64,000 nt of DNA from Desulfobulbaceae bacterium. Lineage in GTDB: Bacteria > Desulfobacterota > Desulfobulbia > Desulfobulbales > Desulfocapsaceae. The first letter of the stretch is position 1; each line of letters starts with the position of its first letter. The stretch spans positions 1-64,000 of the forward strand of contig JAAELB010001045.1 of NCBI GenBank assembly GCA_024227155.1, given 5' to 3'. The translations under genes and the position numbers were made by a program. Of the stretch, positions 29,815 to 39,110 are shown piece by piece. The notes below the pieces were generated by a model, which saw only the letters and a list, made by a program, of their open reading frames with translations, was not told where the DNA came from and did not search any database.

Positions 29815-31122
29815 TTATTTATTTAACCGAACGGAAACTGATTGTGCATGACCATCAAGCCCTTCAAGTCTGGCAAGCCGCATTATATGGTCTCCATCGG
29901 CTTCCAGAGCTTTTTCCGAATAACTGATGATGGAACTTTTCTTTAAAAAGGTCTCAACTCCAAGCGCTGAGGCAAACCGCGCTGTGCCCATGGTCGGTAG
30001 AACATGATTAGGTCCTGCAAAATAGTCCCCCGCAGCTTCAGGAGTATTACTGCCCAGGAAAATTGCTCCAGCATGACGGATATGGGGTATTTTTGACCAT
30101 GGATCGACAATATCGAGTTCGAGATGCTCAATGGCAATCGCATTTGCTACCTCTATTGCTTCTTCCATATCCCTGGCAAAAAGAATAACCCCGTGATCCT
30201 CAAGAGCCCTTCTTGCAATTTCTTCTCGACCAAGAAGGGGCAACTGTCGTTCAAGCTCTGCCAGCACTTCTCCTGCCAGAGGTTCATGGGTGGTCACTAG
30301 TATTGCCAACGCCAGGGGATCATGTTCGGCCTGGGCGAGCATATCGGCAGCAACCGTGGCTGCCCTGGCACTCTCATCAGCTACAATTAAAACTTCAGAT
30401 GGTCCCGCAATCATATCGATGCGCACCATCCCCGACACCTGGCTTTTCGCCTCGGTCACAAATTGATTCCCTGGTCCAACAATGACATCTACTTTGGGAA
30501 TAGTCTCTGTGCCAAAAGCAAGAGCAGCAATAGCCCAGGCGGATCCGGCTTTATAAATTTCTGTTATTCCAATCTCCTGAGCAGCCACTAACAGATGAGG
30601 ACTCACCGATCCATCTTCCCCCGGTGGAGTCACCATTACCCGTTGATGAACCCCTGCAATTCCTGCAGGAATACCATTCATCAAAACAGATGAGACAAGA
30701 GGCGTTGAACCACCCTGTCCGCCCGGCACATAAAGCCCCGCAGAATCGACAGGCCGTACAAGCCGACCAACAATAGTGCCATCTTCTCTGGTCTGCATCC
30801 AGGAATCTTCCATCTCACGTTCGTGAAATCCCTGGATACGCTCAACAGCTTTTTCCAGGGTCTCAAGAAAATCCTTATCTACCTTTTTATAAGCCTCAGT
30901 GAGTTCACGACTGTTCACCTGCAACTCATCACGTTCTAGGTTTGGCGAATCAAACTTTCGCCCATACTCCAAAACAGCCTGATCTTTATTGTTTTTTACA
31001 GCCTGTAGCATTGCAGATACTGCATCGCGACAGCTACTATCCGCAGGCTGAAAACGATCAGTTAAGCTTTCTACAACGCTATCGCCTTCATCACTGCCAA
31101 TAGTTACCGGTGAAATCAACAT
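29815..31122 (-). CDS. hisD: Histidinol dehydrogenase
   Basis: HisD carries out the last two oxidations of histidine synthesis with NAD and zinc. The 435-residue sequence shows VPGGQGGSTPLVSSVLMN, VDVIVGPGNQFVTEAK, the catalytic and metal-binding AGPSEVLIVAD and LAQAEHDP, and EHLELDI and GPNHVLPTMGTARFASALGV near the end. AAGGGATGAT precedes the ATG. Other his genes are absent, so this is a dispersed his gene heading an operon with rsmG, leuB and prs. Confidence 0.96.
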   Translation of the reverse strand: MLISPVTIGSDEGDSVVESLTDRFQPADSSCRDAVSAMLQAVKNNKDQAVLEYGRKFDSPNLERDELQVNSRELTEAYKKVDKDFLETLEKAVERIQGFHEREMEDSWMQTREDGTIVGRLVRPVDSAGLYVPGGQGGSTPLVSSVLMNGIPAGIAGVHQRVMVTPPGEDGSVSPHLLVAAQEIGITEIYKAGSAWAIAALAFGTETIPKVDVIVGPGNQFVTEAKSQVSGMVRIDMIAGPSEVLIVADESARAATVAADMLAQAEHDPLALAILVTTHEPLAGEVLAELERQLPLLGREEIARRALEDHGVILFARDMEEAIEVANAIAIEHLELDIVDPWSKIPHIRHAGAIFLGSNTPEAAGDYFAGPNHVLPTMGTARFASALGVETFLKKSSIISYSEKALEADGDHIMRLARLEGLDGHAQSVSVRLNK

Positions 31123-31531
31123 ATCATCCCTTCTACAAAGTAAGGCAACAGAGAATTGCCTGTAATTTCGAACAAGTCACACACTTGTTTAAATAAGAAT
31201 AAAAACTAGTCTTGAATAGCCCAGCTACTATACGCTATTTGCAGTAATTTATAAAGTTCGACAGTTGTGAAATTTGTCAATAGCTCTAAGCGCCCAAACT
31301 AACGCATATATCATTATTTTATGAAGACAAGAACTATAAAATCAGGACACTTTACCGGAGATATAAACCAGTACACCTTTATTTCCCACCGAAAATACTT
31401 ACGTTTTATCGATCTAATCGATTATGTTATTCTGAAGAAACAAGATAGGAGGCTCTCTTGTAAAGAGGGTAGTCCCTATATAGAAAAGCACAATGAAGTC
31501 CAATACATTGACAAACAATCTGGAGTAGTTC
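31123..31531 (+). other. Intergenic region between divergent hisD and ahbD
   Basis: AT-rich region that should hold promoters for both the hisD operon (minus) and the heme genes (plus). A 73-codon frame at 31321-31542 has no recognisable family and overlaps the ahbD start, so I do not call it. CTGGAG about six bases before 31532 is the ahbD ribosome-binding site. Confidence 0.4.
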
Positions 31532-32593
31532 ATGGATTTTGAACCAAAATGGATAGCCTGGGAAATCACACGTCGCTGCAATCTTAAATGCGTACATTGC
31601 CGTTCCTCCTCTGACCTTGAGATCGAGGACCATGCCGATTTCAGTTTCGACGAGGCAAAAGCAATCATGGACGACATTGCCACCTACGCCAGTCCTGTCC
31701 TGGTATTATCCGGGGGAGAGCCATTGCTCAGAGAAGATGTTTTTGACATTGCCCGCTACGGAACAGCAAAAGGATTCAGGATGTGCCTTGCCACCAACGG
31801 CACTCTAGTCACCGAGGAGACCTGCAAACAGATCCTTGATACGGATATTAAAATGGTTTCCCTGAGTCTTGACGGGGCCAAGGCGTCAACCCACGATGAT
31901 TTCAGAAACCAGCGAGGTGCCTTTGAAGGAACTATGGAGTCGATTAAGCTCTTTAAAAAGCACGGTATTCCATTTCTGATCAACTCATCTTTTACCCTGC
32001 GCAACAAAGAAGAAATCCCCGAGATTTATAAACTTGTCAAAACCCTTGGTGCAACCGCCTGGTACATGTTTATGATCGTACCCACCGGCAGGGGTGAAGA
32101 TATCATGGAAGAGCTGATCCCCCAGGAAGTGTACGATGAGATCCTCGACTGGCATTATGAAGTCGAGAAGGAAGAAAACGAACTGCTCATGCGTCCCACC
32201 TGCGCTCCACACTACTACCGGATCATCCGTGAAAAAGCAAAGGAAGCTGGAGAGAAAGTGGTTCGCCGAAACCTTAAATTTTCCACAGGTGGGTCCAAGG
32301 GATGCCTTGCAGGCCAACTGATCTGCCTGATAGACGTCGACGGTGAAGTCCAGCCATGCAGCTACTTTGCCAAATCTGCTGGCAACATTAAAAGTACACC
32401 TTTTAAGACTATCTGGGAAGATTCTGAACTTTTCCTTCAACTTCGTGATTTTAAAGGGTATAAAGATAACTGTGGTAAGTGTGAGTACATCGGTGTTTGC
32501 GGTGGCTGCCGGGCACGTTCCTATTCAATGACCGGAGACTTTCTTGCCCAGGAACCTTTCTGTAACTACGTGCCCAGAAAAGTAAAACAGTAA
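31532..32593 (+). CDS. ahbD: Radical SAM heme b synthase, AhbD type
   Basis: AhbD removes two propionate carboxyl groups from Fe-coproporphyrin III (coproheme) without oxygen, giving heme b. The 353-residue protein has the radical SAM cluster CNLKCVHC near the start and [21 protein letters not shown] segment is, from memory, typical of AhbD. A C-terminal SPASM-like region carries cysteines in [28 protein letters not shown] and a final C for auxiliary iron-sulfur clusters. AhbC or NirJ is the alternative within the same superfamily. It is followed directly by hemE. Confidence 0.82.
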   Translation: MDFEPKWIAWEITRRCNLKCVHCRSSSDLEIEDHADFSFDEAKAIMDDIATYASPVLVLSGGEPLLREDVFDIARYGTAKGFRMCLATNGTLVTEETCKQILDTDIKMVSLSLDGAKASTHDDFRNQRGAFEGTMESIKLFKKHGIPFLINSSFTLRNKEEIPEIYKLVKTLGATAWYMFMIVPTGRGEDIMEELIPQEVYDEILDWHYEVEKEENELLMRPTCAPHYYRIIREKAKEAGEKVVRRNLKFSTGGSKGCLAGQLICLIDVDGEVQPCSYFAKSAGNIKSTPFKTIWEDSELFLQLRDFKGYKDNCGKCEYIGVCGGCRARSYSMTGDFLAQEPFCNYVPRKVKQ

Positions 32594-32631
32594 GAAAATG
32601 AACGACCCAAAACTCCTTAATTCCAAATATT

Positions 32632-33663
32632 ATGTCTATAACTATGAACGATACCTTTCTAAAAGCCTGTCGCGGAGAAAAAACTGATTACACACCCATC
32701 TGGATGATGCGCCAGGCAGGACGTTACCTGCCGGAATACCAGAAAGTTCGTGGTAATGTCACCTTCCTCGAACTGTGCAAATCACCGGATCTGTGTGTTG
32801 AAGTTACCCTCCAGCCAATAGATATTTTAGGGATGGATGCCGCAATTTTATTCTCCGATATCCTTATTCTTATGGAGGCCATGGGCGCCCCTCTTGAATT
32901 CCACGAAGGACTGGGGCCGATTTTCCCTGAAACGATCAGAGACCAGGCCGCACTTGACAGACTGATCATCCCGGATGCTGAGGATTCCACCGGGTTTGTA
33001 ATGGAAACAATCCGCTTACTGAGAAAAGAATTAAAAGTCCCCCTCATCGGTTTTGCCGGAGCACCTTTTACCTGCGCCACATACCTCATTGAAGGGGGCA
33101 GCTCCAAGGTGTTCTGGGAGACAAAAAAAATGATGTTTACTAATCCTCAACTATTCCATAATTTAATGGATAAGATAACTGAAGCAACGATCGGTTATTT
33201 ACAAGCTCAGGCCCGGGCGGGAGCCCAGGCCCTACAACTCTTTGACAGCTGGGCCGGTATCCTCGCCCCTGGAGATTTTGCTGAATTTGCCCTTCCCTAT
33301 GTGCAGAGAATTCTGGCATCACTTCAACAGTACGACATACCCCTTATATATTTTGCCAACAATGGAGCTACCCTGCTGGACCTCTCCATCACCTCCGGTG
33401 CCGATGTTATCGGTCTTGACTGGAGAATCAACATTGGAGATGCGATCAAAAAAGTGGGTAACAGAGCTGTGCAGGGTAATATTGACCCCTTCTCGCTCCT
33501 GCTGCCTAAAGATAAATTACGTCAAAGAATCGCACGTCTGCTCGACGATGCCAAAGATGCCAAGGGACATATTTTCAACCTCGGACATGGTATCCATCAA
33601 TTCACTCCACCTGAACAGGCAAAAATTGCTGTAGACGCCGTACATGAACTCAGCTGTAAATAA
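32632..33663 (+). CDS. hemE: Uroporphyrinogen III decarboxylase
   Basis: HemE converts uroporphyrinogen III to coproporphyrinogen III. The 343-residue protein contains the signature PIWMMRQAGRYLPEY, the FSDIL substrate-binding segment, GFAGAPFTCATYLIEG and the GNIDP motif near the C-terminus. All core motifs are intact. The preferred start is the ATG at 32632, although the ribosome-binding site is poor; an ATG nine bases in (MNDTFLKAC) is possible. Its presence next to ahbD is notable because the siroheme-dependent heme pathway does not need HemE. Confidence 0.96.
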   Translation: MSITMNDTFLKACRGEKTDYTPIWMMRQAGRYLPEYQKVRGNVTFLELCKSPDLCVEVTLQPIDILGMDAAILFSDILILMEAMGAPLEFHEGLGPIFPETIRDQAALDRLIIPDAEDSTGFVMETIRLLRKELKVPLIGFAGAPFTCATYLIEGGSSKVFWETKKMMFTNPQLFHNLMDKITEATIGYLQAQARAGAQALQLFDSWAGILAPGDFAEFALPYVQRILASLQQYDIPLIYFANNGATLLDLSITSGADVIGLDWRINIGDAIKKVGNRAVQGNIDPFSLLLPKDKLRQRIARLLDDAKDAKGHIFNLGHGIHQFTPPEQAKIAVDAVHELSCK

Positions 33664-33696
33664 TTGAACGGCCCCCTTGAGGGGCCCATTTGGCCA

Positions 33697-34302
33697 ATGC
33701 AAAAACCAGTACCATCCACAGACCAATGCCTGCACTATATCGAGCAATACCAGATGCTTGATAACATCCGAGCTCACTCCTATCTTGTAGCGCGTGTGGC
33801 AGAGGTCCTCTTAGACCAGTTGCATAAATCAAAAAGAACAAGCGGTACTCTTCCCGATAAAAATACAGTAATAGCGGGCGCCCTCCTCCACGACATCGCT
33901 AAAACAGAATGTATAAAAACAAACTGTCACCATGCAAAAGTGGGACAACGGATTTGTGAAGATCTCGGCCACCCCGAGATTGGTGAGATTGTGGCCGAGC
34001 ACGTAGTTTTGTCATCCTTTCGTCAGGATCTGTATGAAGATGGAATCTTCGGAGCAAAAGAGCTTGTTTTCTACTCAGACAAAAGAGTTAACCATGACCA
34101 GGTTGTTTCTCTTCCGGAAAGACTTGAGTATATCATAGCCAGATACGGAAAGGGAGATTCCACCAAAGAGCACCATATCCGCCTAAATTTCAACCGTACC
34201 ATTGAATTTGAGAAATACCTTTTCAAATATCTCAACTTTAACCCCAGTCAATTATCGCAACAGATCTCTAAAAATAAATTTTACACAGCTGCTACAAGAT
34301 AG
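33697..34302 (+). CDS. HD-domain phosphohydrolase
   Basis: A 201-residue cytoplasmic HD-superfamily metal-dependent phosphohydrolase. The metal ligands are seen in RAHSYLVARVA (first His), ALLHDIAKTE (HD) and later AEHVVLSS. Closest in layout to small HD hydrolases acting on nucleotides, but the substrate is unknown. A perfect inverted repeat (GGCCCC / GGGGCC) lies between the hemE stop and the ATG at 33697, which I take as the start; upstream in-frame codons lack an ATG. It probably belongs to the ahbD-hemE transcript. Confidence 0.8.
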   Translation: MQKPVPSTDQCLHYIEQYQMLDNIRAHSYLVARVAEVLLDQLHKSKRTSGTLPDKNTVIAGALLHDIAKTECIKTNCHHAKVGQRICEDLGHPEIGEIVAEHVVLSSFRQDLYEDGIFGAKELVFYSDKRVNHDQVVSLPERLEYIIARYGKGDSTKEHHIRLNFNRTIEFEKYLFKYLNFNPSQLSQQISKNKFYTAATR

Positions 34303-34582
34303 AAAAAACATCTTTACTCCTATGTTTTTTCGCAAAAATACACAATTACAGACAAAACAACAAAATGAGAACATAGTGGATAATAACTGATTCACAACAC
34401 CTGGCAGGGCAAACAGCTTGACACAGGCAGGTATTATTGCAATAACAAAGAACATTCTTCAAATAATTACCCCCTGATATTGAATTTAATTTTTATTGAT
34501 AAGCAGCACCCCTGTTTTTGATGACTGTGCACACAGTCTTGATGTAGCAAAATTCATTTTCACCCAAAAGGAGGCTAGTTTG

Positions 34583-35602
34583 ATGAAACAATTAAAGCGA
34601 GTTGTTCCCTCGATGGTTGCGGCAATTTGTTTAAGTGCAACTGTAGCGACAGCAGGAACCCTTGACGATGTAAAAGCCAAAGGATTTATTCAGGCAGGTG
34701 TTAACGGGGATCTGTTCGGATTTGCCAAGCCAGACGCCAAAGGAATCTGGAAAGGACTTGACGTAGACACTGCCAGAGCAGTCGCTGCTGCTGTTTTTGG
34801 CGATGCCGAGAAGATAAAATATACCCCGCTCACCGCAAAAACCCGCTTTACCGCTCTTCAGGCCGGAGAGATTGATGTACTTGCCCGTAACGCCACCCAG
34901 ACCCTCGGCCGTGACACCTCCATGGGGCTGAACTTTGCACAGCCAAATTACTATGATGGACAAGGTTTTCTCATCCCAAAAGCCCTTGGGGTAAAGAGTG
35001 CCACTGAACTGGACGGAGCCTCTGTTTGTGTTCTTCCAGGAACAACCACAGAACAAAATGTAGCCGACTATTTTCGTGTCAACAAGATGAAGATGAACCC
35101 TGTTGTTATCGAAAACACAGCTGAACTCTCAAAAGCCTTTTTTGCAGGACGCTGTGACTGCATGACCTCAGACGCATCCCAACTTGCCGGGATTAGAGCT
35201 GTTGCACCAAATCCGGCTGACTACAAGATCCTCCCTGAAATTATTTCCAAGGAACCTCTGGCCCTTGCTGTTCGTCATGGTGATGACCAGTGGAAAGATA
35301 TAATAGACTACTCAGTGCTTGCCCTGATCCAGGCTGAAGAATTTGGAATCACCTCTGAAAACGTTGATGAAATGTTAAAATCCACCGATCCTATGATTAA
35401 GCGCTTCCTTGGCGTTTCACCAGGAAACGGCAAGGCCCTTGGTCTTGATGAAAAATGGGTGTATAATATCATCAAGCAGGTTGGAAACTACGGCGAAATT
35501 TTCGAGAGAAATGTTGGCGTTGATACCCCGCTTATGATCGAACGCGGCCTCAATGCTCTTTGGACCAATGGTGGCCTGATGTACTCCCCACCTTTCAAGT
35601 AA
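34583..35602 (+). CDS. aapJ: General L-amino acid ABC transporter, periplasmic binding protein AapJ
   Basis: The binding protein of a polar amino acid uptake system (339 residues). It has a signal peptide (1-24) and a family 3 solute-binding fold with GFIQAGVNGDLFGFA, the ligand-binding ARNATQTLGRD segment and GLNFAQPNYYDGQGFL. AAGGAGG eight bases before the ATG at 34583 fixes the start. Genes for two permeases and the ATPase follow. The 280 bases upstream contain no gene and probably hold the promoter. Confidence 0.95.
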   Translation: MKQLKRVVPSMVAAICLSATVATAGTLDDVKAKGFIQAGVNGDLFGFAKPDAKGIWKGLDVDTARAVAAAVFGDAEKIKYTPLTAKTRFTALQAGEIDVLARNATQTLGRDTSMGLNFAQPNYYDGQGFLIPKALGVKSATELDGASVCVLPGTTTEQNVADYFRVNKMKMNPVVIENTAELSKAFFAGRCDCMTSDASQLAGIRAVAPNPADYKILPEIISKEPLALAVRHGDDQWKDIIDYSVLALIQAEEFGITSENVDEMLKSTDPMIKRFLGVSPGNGKALGLDEKWVYNIIKQVGNYGEIFERNVGVDTPLMIERGLNALWTNGGLMYSPPFK

Positions 35603-35620
35603 CAACAACCGAAGTTTTTT

Positions 35621-35650
35621 TCATACCCGTGGTTTTTACCGCGGGTATGA
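35621..35650 (+). promoter_or_regulatory. Stem-loop between aapJ and aapQ
   Basis: TCATACCCG and CGGGTATGA pair with an additional GG/CC and a TTTTTA loop. No T-run follows. It lies between binding-protein and permease genes, where such hairpins commonly stabilise the upstream mRNA and raise binding-protein yield. Confidence 0.6.
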
Positions 35651-35663
35651 TACATTGGTGAAT

Positions 35664-36836
35664 ATGAACACTTCTACACCTGAAAAAATTCCTTTTTTCC
35701 GAGATCCCACCAAGCTTGCCATTTTCTACCAGATACTCACTCTCCTCGGAGTCGGCTTGCTCAGCTATTATCTGGTAAACAACACACTCGCCAATCTTGA
35801 ACGACAATCAATTTCAACAGGGTTTGGCTTTCTTGAAAAAGAGGCTGCCTTTGAAATTGGTGAGTCCCTCATTGAGTATGGAGCAGCAGACTCCTATGGC
35901 AAAGCACTTGCTGTGGGCTTTATAAACACACTGCTTGTATCATTTATTGGTATAGTTCTAACTGTAATATTAGGAACGTTTCTCGGTATCGCTAGACTTT
36001 CTTCAAACTGGCTTGTAGCTAAGCTATCGGCTGCCTACATTGAACTTTTCCAGGATATACCTATCCTGTTACAACTTTTCTTCTGGTACGCCTTTTTCTA
36101 TGAGATTTTACCATCACCGAGACAGGCACTGAATCCCATTTCTGGGGTGTTTCTCTGTAACCGTGGACTTATTTTCGGCGTCCCGGAGTATCACGCCGCT
36201 TTCAAATTCGCGTTTATCGCCCTGGTGATAGGCTTGGTTGTTGTTTTCTTTGTTAAAAAATGGGCGGCAAAACGTCAGGAGGAAAGTGGCAAAATTTTCC
36301 CTACAATGAAAGTGTCTCTGGCAATTCTCATTGGTTTCCCGATACTTGCCTGGTATCTCTCCGGAGCCCCAACGGAAATGAGTGTGCCAAAGCTTACCGG
36401 GTTTAATTTTAAAGGCGGCATAACAATCAGCCCGGAATTCACTGCTCTTCTCCTTGGGTTGGTGCTATATACCGCTGCCTTCGTTGCGGAGGTTGTCCGG
36501 GCTGGAATCCAATCAGTTAGCAAGGGGCAGAGGGAAGCAGCCATGGCAATTGGCCTCAAACCCGGCCATGTTCTTAATCTGGTGATCCTGCCCCAGGCAT
36601 TGAGAGTGATAGTTCCACCACTTACCAGCCAGATGTTGAACCTTACCAAAAACAGCTCACTCGCCGTTGCAATAGGTTATCCCGACTTTGTCTCCGTTGC
36701 CGGAACAACCATCAACCAAACCGGGCAAGCCATTGAAGGAGTTGCGCTGATCATGATTATTTACCTGATCTTCAGTTTGTCGACATCGGCTTACATGAAC
36801 TGGTACAATAAAAAAATCGCCCTCGTTGAAAGATGA
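35664..36836 (+). CDS. aapQ: General L-amino acid ABC transporter permease AapQ
   Basis: An inner-membrane permease of 390 residues with several transmembrane helices. The binding-protein-dependent permease EAA-like loop is visible in GQREAAMAIGLKPGHVLNLVILPQAL. The N-terminal region ELFQDIPILLQLFFWYAFF is typical of AapQ. The ATG at 35664 is preferred, although no strong ribosome-binding site precedes it. It forms the transport channel with AapM. Confidence 0.93.
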   Translation: MNTSTPEKIPFFRDPTKLAIFYQILTLLGVGLLSYYLVNNTLANLERQSISTGFGFLEKEAAFEIGESLIEYGAADSYGKALAVGFINTLLVSFIGIVLTVILGTFLGIARLSSNWLVAKLSAAYIELFQDIPILLQLFFWYAFFYEILPSPRQALNPISGVFLCNRGLIFGVPEYHAAFKFAFIALVIGLVVVFFVKKWAAKRQEESGKIFPTMKVSLAILIGFPILAWYLSGAPTEMSVPKLTGFNFKGGITISPEFTALLLGLVLYTAAFVAEVVRAGIQSVSKGQREAAMAIGLKPGHVLNLVILPQALRVIVPPLTSQMLNLTKNSSLAVAIGYPDFVSVAGTTINQTGQAIEGVALIMIIYLIFSLSTSAYMNWYNKKIALVER

Positions 36837-36845
36837 TTATTTCTT

Positions 36846-37937
36846 ATGGATAAAACTATTCGCCCTACTGCCCATGAAATTAAACCCCCGGTAACCGAAG
36901 TCGGAATTATCGGCTGGATGAAAGCCAATCTTTTTAATGGCTGGTTTAACTCAGTTCTCACTCTTGTTTTTGCCTATGTTCTCTACTTAACTGTTCCAGC
37001 TTTTATCCAGTGGGCGTTTATCAATAGCAACTGGATATCGACAAGTGAAGAATGTAAGGCCAGCGGTGGTGCATGCTGGTCAGTTGTAACAGCCAACATC
37101 AGATTTATTCTTTTTGGCTTTTACCCCCATGATCTCCAGTGGCGACCACTACTTGCCGTTGTCATACTTGTAGTGCTGCTGGTTTACAGCCAGAACCGTA
37201 AACATTGGCGTAAATCCCTTGCGTACGGTTGGGCGATCGGCCTGTTCTCCATGGGACTCCTTTTGAAAGGTGGCCTCTTTGGGCTGGTATCGGTTGAAAG
37301 CAACAACTGGGGTGGGCTGCCCCTGACCCTGCTGCTTTCCGTTTTTGGCTTAACCGCTGCATATCCTGTAGGTATTGTGCTTGCATTAGGCAGGCAGAGT
37401 GAAATGCCAATTATCAAGTCTTTTTGTGTTGTGTATATAGAACTGATCCGTGGCGTTCCTCTAATCAGTCTTCTTTTTATGTCATCTGTGGTATTTCCTC
37501 TCTTTTTACCCGAAGGAATGACCATAAATAAGATCTTGAGAGCACAGATCGCTATCATATTATTCACCGCAGCCTATATTGCGGAAGTCGTACGAGGTGG
37601 ACTGCAGGGTGTTGATCAAGGACAATATGAAGCGGCGGAATCACTGGGCCTCAATTATTTTCAAACCATGCGTTTGATTATTCTCCCCCAGGCATTAAAA
37701 ATTGTTATTCCACCTTCTGTGAGTATTTTGATTTCAGCCTTTAAAGACACATCACTGGTTGTAATCATCGCCCTCTACGATCTACTTAAAACGACACAGA
37801 CAACCCTCACTGACCCAAAATGGATGGGTTATTCAGCTGAAGCATACATCTTTGTGGCATTAATCTATTTTGTCTGCTGTTTCTTTATGTCCAATTACAG
37901 CAGAAAACTTGAAAAAGAACTAGACACAGGCCTTTGA
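36846..37937 (+). CDS. aapM: General L-amino acid ABC transporter permease AapM
   Basis: The second permease (363 residues) shows the same architecture as AapQ: N-terminal helix, an extra N-terminal domain with paired cysteines, and a C-terminal transport domain with ELIRGVPLISLLFM and the ATPase-contact loop GQYEAAESLGLNYFQTMRLIILPQAL. Nine bases separate it from aapQ. Confidence 0.93.
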   Translation: MDKTIRPTAHEIKPPVTEVGIIGWMKANLFNGWFNSVLTLVFAYVLYLTVPAFIQWAFINSNWISTSEECKASGGACWSVVTANIRFILFGFYPHDLQWRPLLAVVILVVLLVYSQNRKHWRKSLAYGWAIGLFSMGLLLKGGLFGLVSVESNNWGGLPLTLLLSVFGLTAAYPVGIVLALGRQSEMPIIKSFCVVYIELIRGVPLISLLFMSSVVFPLFLPEGMTINKILRAQIAIILFTAAYIAEVVRGGLQGVDQGQYEAAESLGLNYFQTMRLIILPQALKIVIPPSVSILISAFKDTSLVVIIALYDLLKTTQTTLTDPKWMGYSAEAYIFVALIYFVCCFFMSNYSRKLEKELDTGL

Positions 37938-38003
37938 TAGCTCCACTCAATTTTAAAAAATCTTTCAATCGACAAACTGCGATAAGCATTGGGAAAAAAA
38001 TTA

Positions 38004-38768
38004 ATGAACAGCGAAACAGCAACCCAGGTTGAAGAATCTCCCATCATTACCATCGAAGAAATGCATAAATGGTACGGAGATTTCCATGTACTTAAAGATA
38101 TTAATCTCACTGTAAAAAAAGGCGAGCGTATCGTTATCTGTGGGCCGTCGGGTTCAGGAAAATCAACGCTCATCCGCTGCATTAACAGGCTGGAAGAGCA
38201 TCAGCGTGGAAAGATTGTCGTCGACGGAATTGAACTGACCAACGACCTGAAAAATATTGAAAAAATCAGGGCGGAAGTTGGCATGGTATTCCAGCACTTT
38301 AATCTTTTCCCCCATCTGACTATTATCGAAAACCTCACCTTAGGACCAATATGGGTACGGAAAACCCCCAAAAAAGAAGCTGAAGAGGTCGCCATGTACT
38401 ACCTGGAAAAGGTACGCATTGCTGAACAGGCAAATAAATTTCCAGGTCAGCTTTCAGGGGGCCAGCAGCAACGGGTTGCCATTGCTCGCAGTCTCTGTAT
38501 GAAGCCGAATGTTATGCTTTTCGATGAACCCACTTCTGCCCTTGATCCTGAAATGGTTAAAGAGGTATTAGATGTTATGATCAGCCTCGCAGGAGATGGC
38601 ATGACCATGCTTGTGGTGAGCCACGAGATGGGTTTTGCAAAAAGTGTTGCCCACAGGGTTCTTTTCATGGATGGCGGTGAGATACTCGAGGAAAATGAAC
38701 CGGAAATATTCTTTGGCAATCCTCAGCATGAACGAACACAGCTGTTCCTTAGCCAGATTCTTGATTAG
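38004..38768 (+). CDS. aapP: General L-amino acid ABC transporter ATPase AapP
   Basis: The cytoplasmic ATPase (254 residues) has Walker [10 protein letters not shown], signature [15 protein letters not shown], Walker [15 protein letters not shown] and the switch histidine in [12 protein letters not shown]. The ATG at 38004 gives the normal N-terminus; an in-frame TTG lies five codons earlier. The TAG stop coincides with the TTAGTGCC end of repeat A copy 5, so the last residue or residues may have been changed by that repeat. Confidence 0.95.
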   Translation: MNSETATQVEESPIITIEEMHKWYGDFHVLKDINLTVKKGERIVICGPSGSGKSTLIRCINRLEEHQRGKIVVDGIELTNDLKNIEKIRAEVGMVFQHFNLFPHLTIIENLTLGPIWVRKTPKKEAEEVAMYYLEKVRIAEQANKFPGQLSGGQQQRVAIARSLCMKPNVMLFDEPTSALDPEMVKEVLDVMISLAGDGMTMLVVSHEMGFAKSVAHRVLFMDGGEILEENEPEIFFGNPQHERTQLFLSQILD

Positions 38769-38921
38769 TGCCTTACTCAATAAAAACAGCAATAAAAAAC
38801 AAGAAATTATGAGATCGCTTTGAAATCATAAACTTAGAGTTATCACCAGATAGTGAACGTAGTAAGACCTTCGAGGCACTTATCCAGTGATACTAAAAAA
38901 GTTTCCGACTTGTCGGGTTAG
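38765..38921 (-). repeat. Interspersed repeat family A, copy 5 (full length)
   Basis: A 157-bp copy in the opposite orientation to copy 4, running (minus strand) from CTAACCCGACAAGTCGGAAA to GAGTAAGGCACTAA. Its end forms the aapP stop codon. The following 38922-39110 shows no gene; it may hold a degenerate relative of the element's central part. Confidence 0.87.
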
Positions 38922-39110
38922 AGTCCAGCCCTTACACCTGCAAGGGGTATAACTGGTCCAAAGCTCTCTTAGCGCTTGCTACCTGGGCCGTTTGCTTATA
39001 CTCCTGACTTACCGGGTTTTTCTCTTTGTCAATTGTGGCTGAAAGAGCTACTTACTACGACTTTTTTCCCGTTTACCGCCGCTAGGCTACTCTTGACCCT
39101 GCGTACCAGC

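Noticed and set aside
31321-31542. 73-codon open frame upstream of ahbD
   Set aside because: Unrecognised, AT-rich composition, and it overlaps the well-supported ahbD start.
34418-34446. Sigma-70 or sigma-54 promoter for aapJ
   Set aside because: TTGACA is present but the -10 is poor, and the GG to GC spacing does not fit sigma-54.
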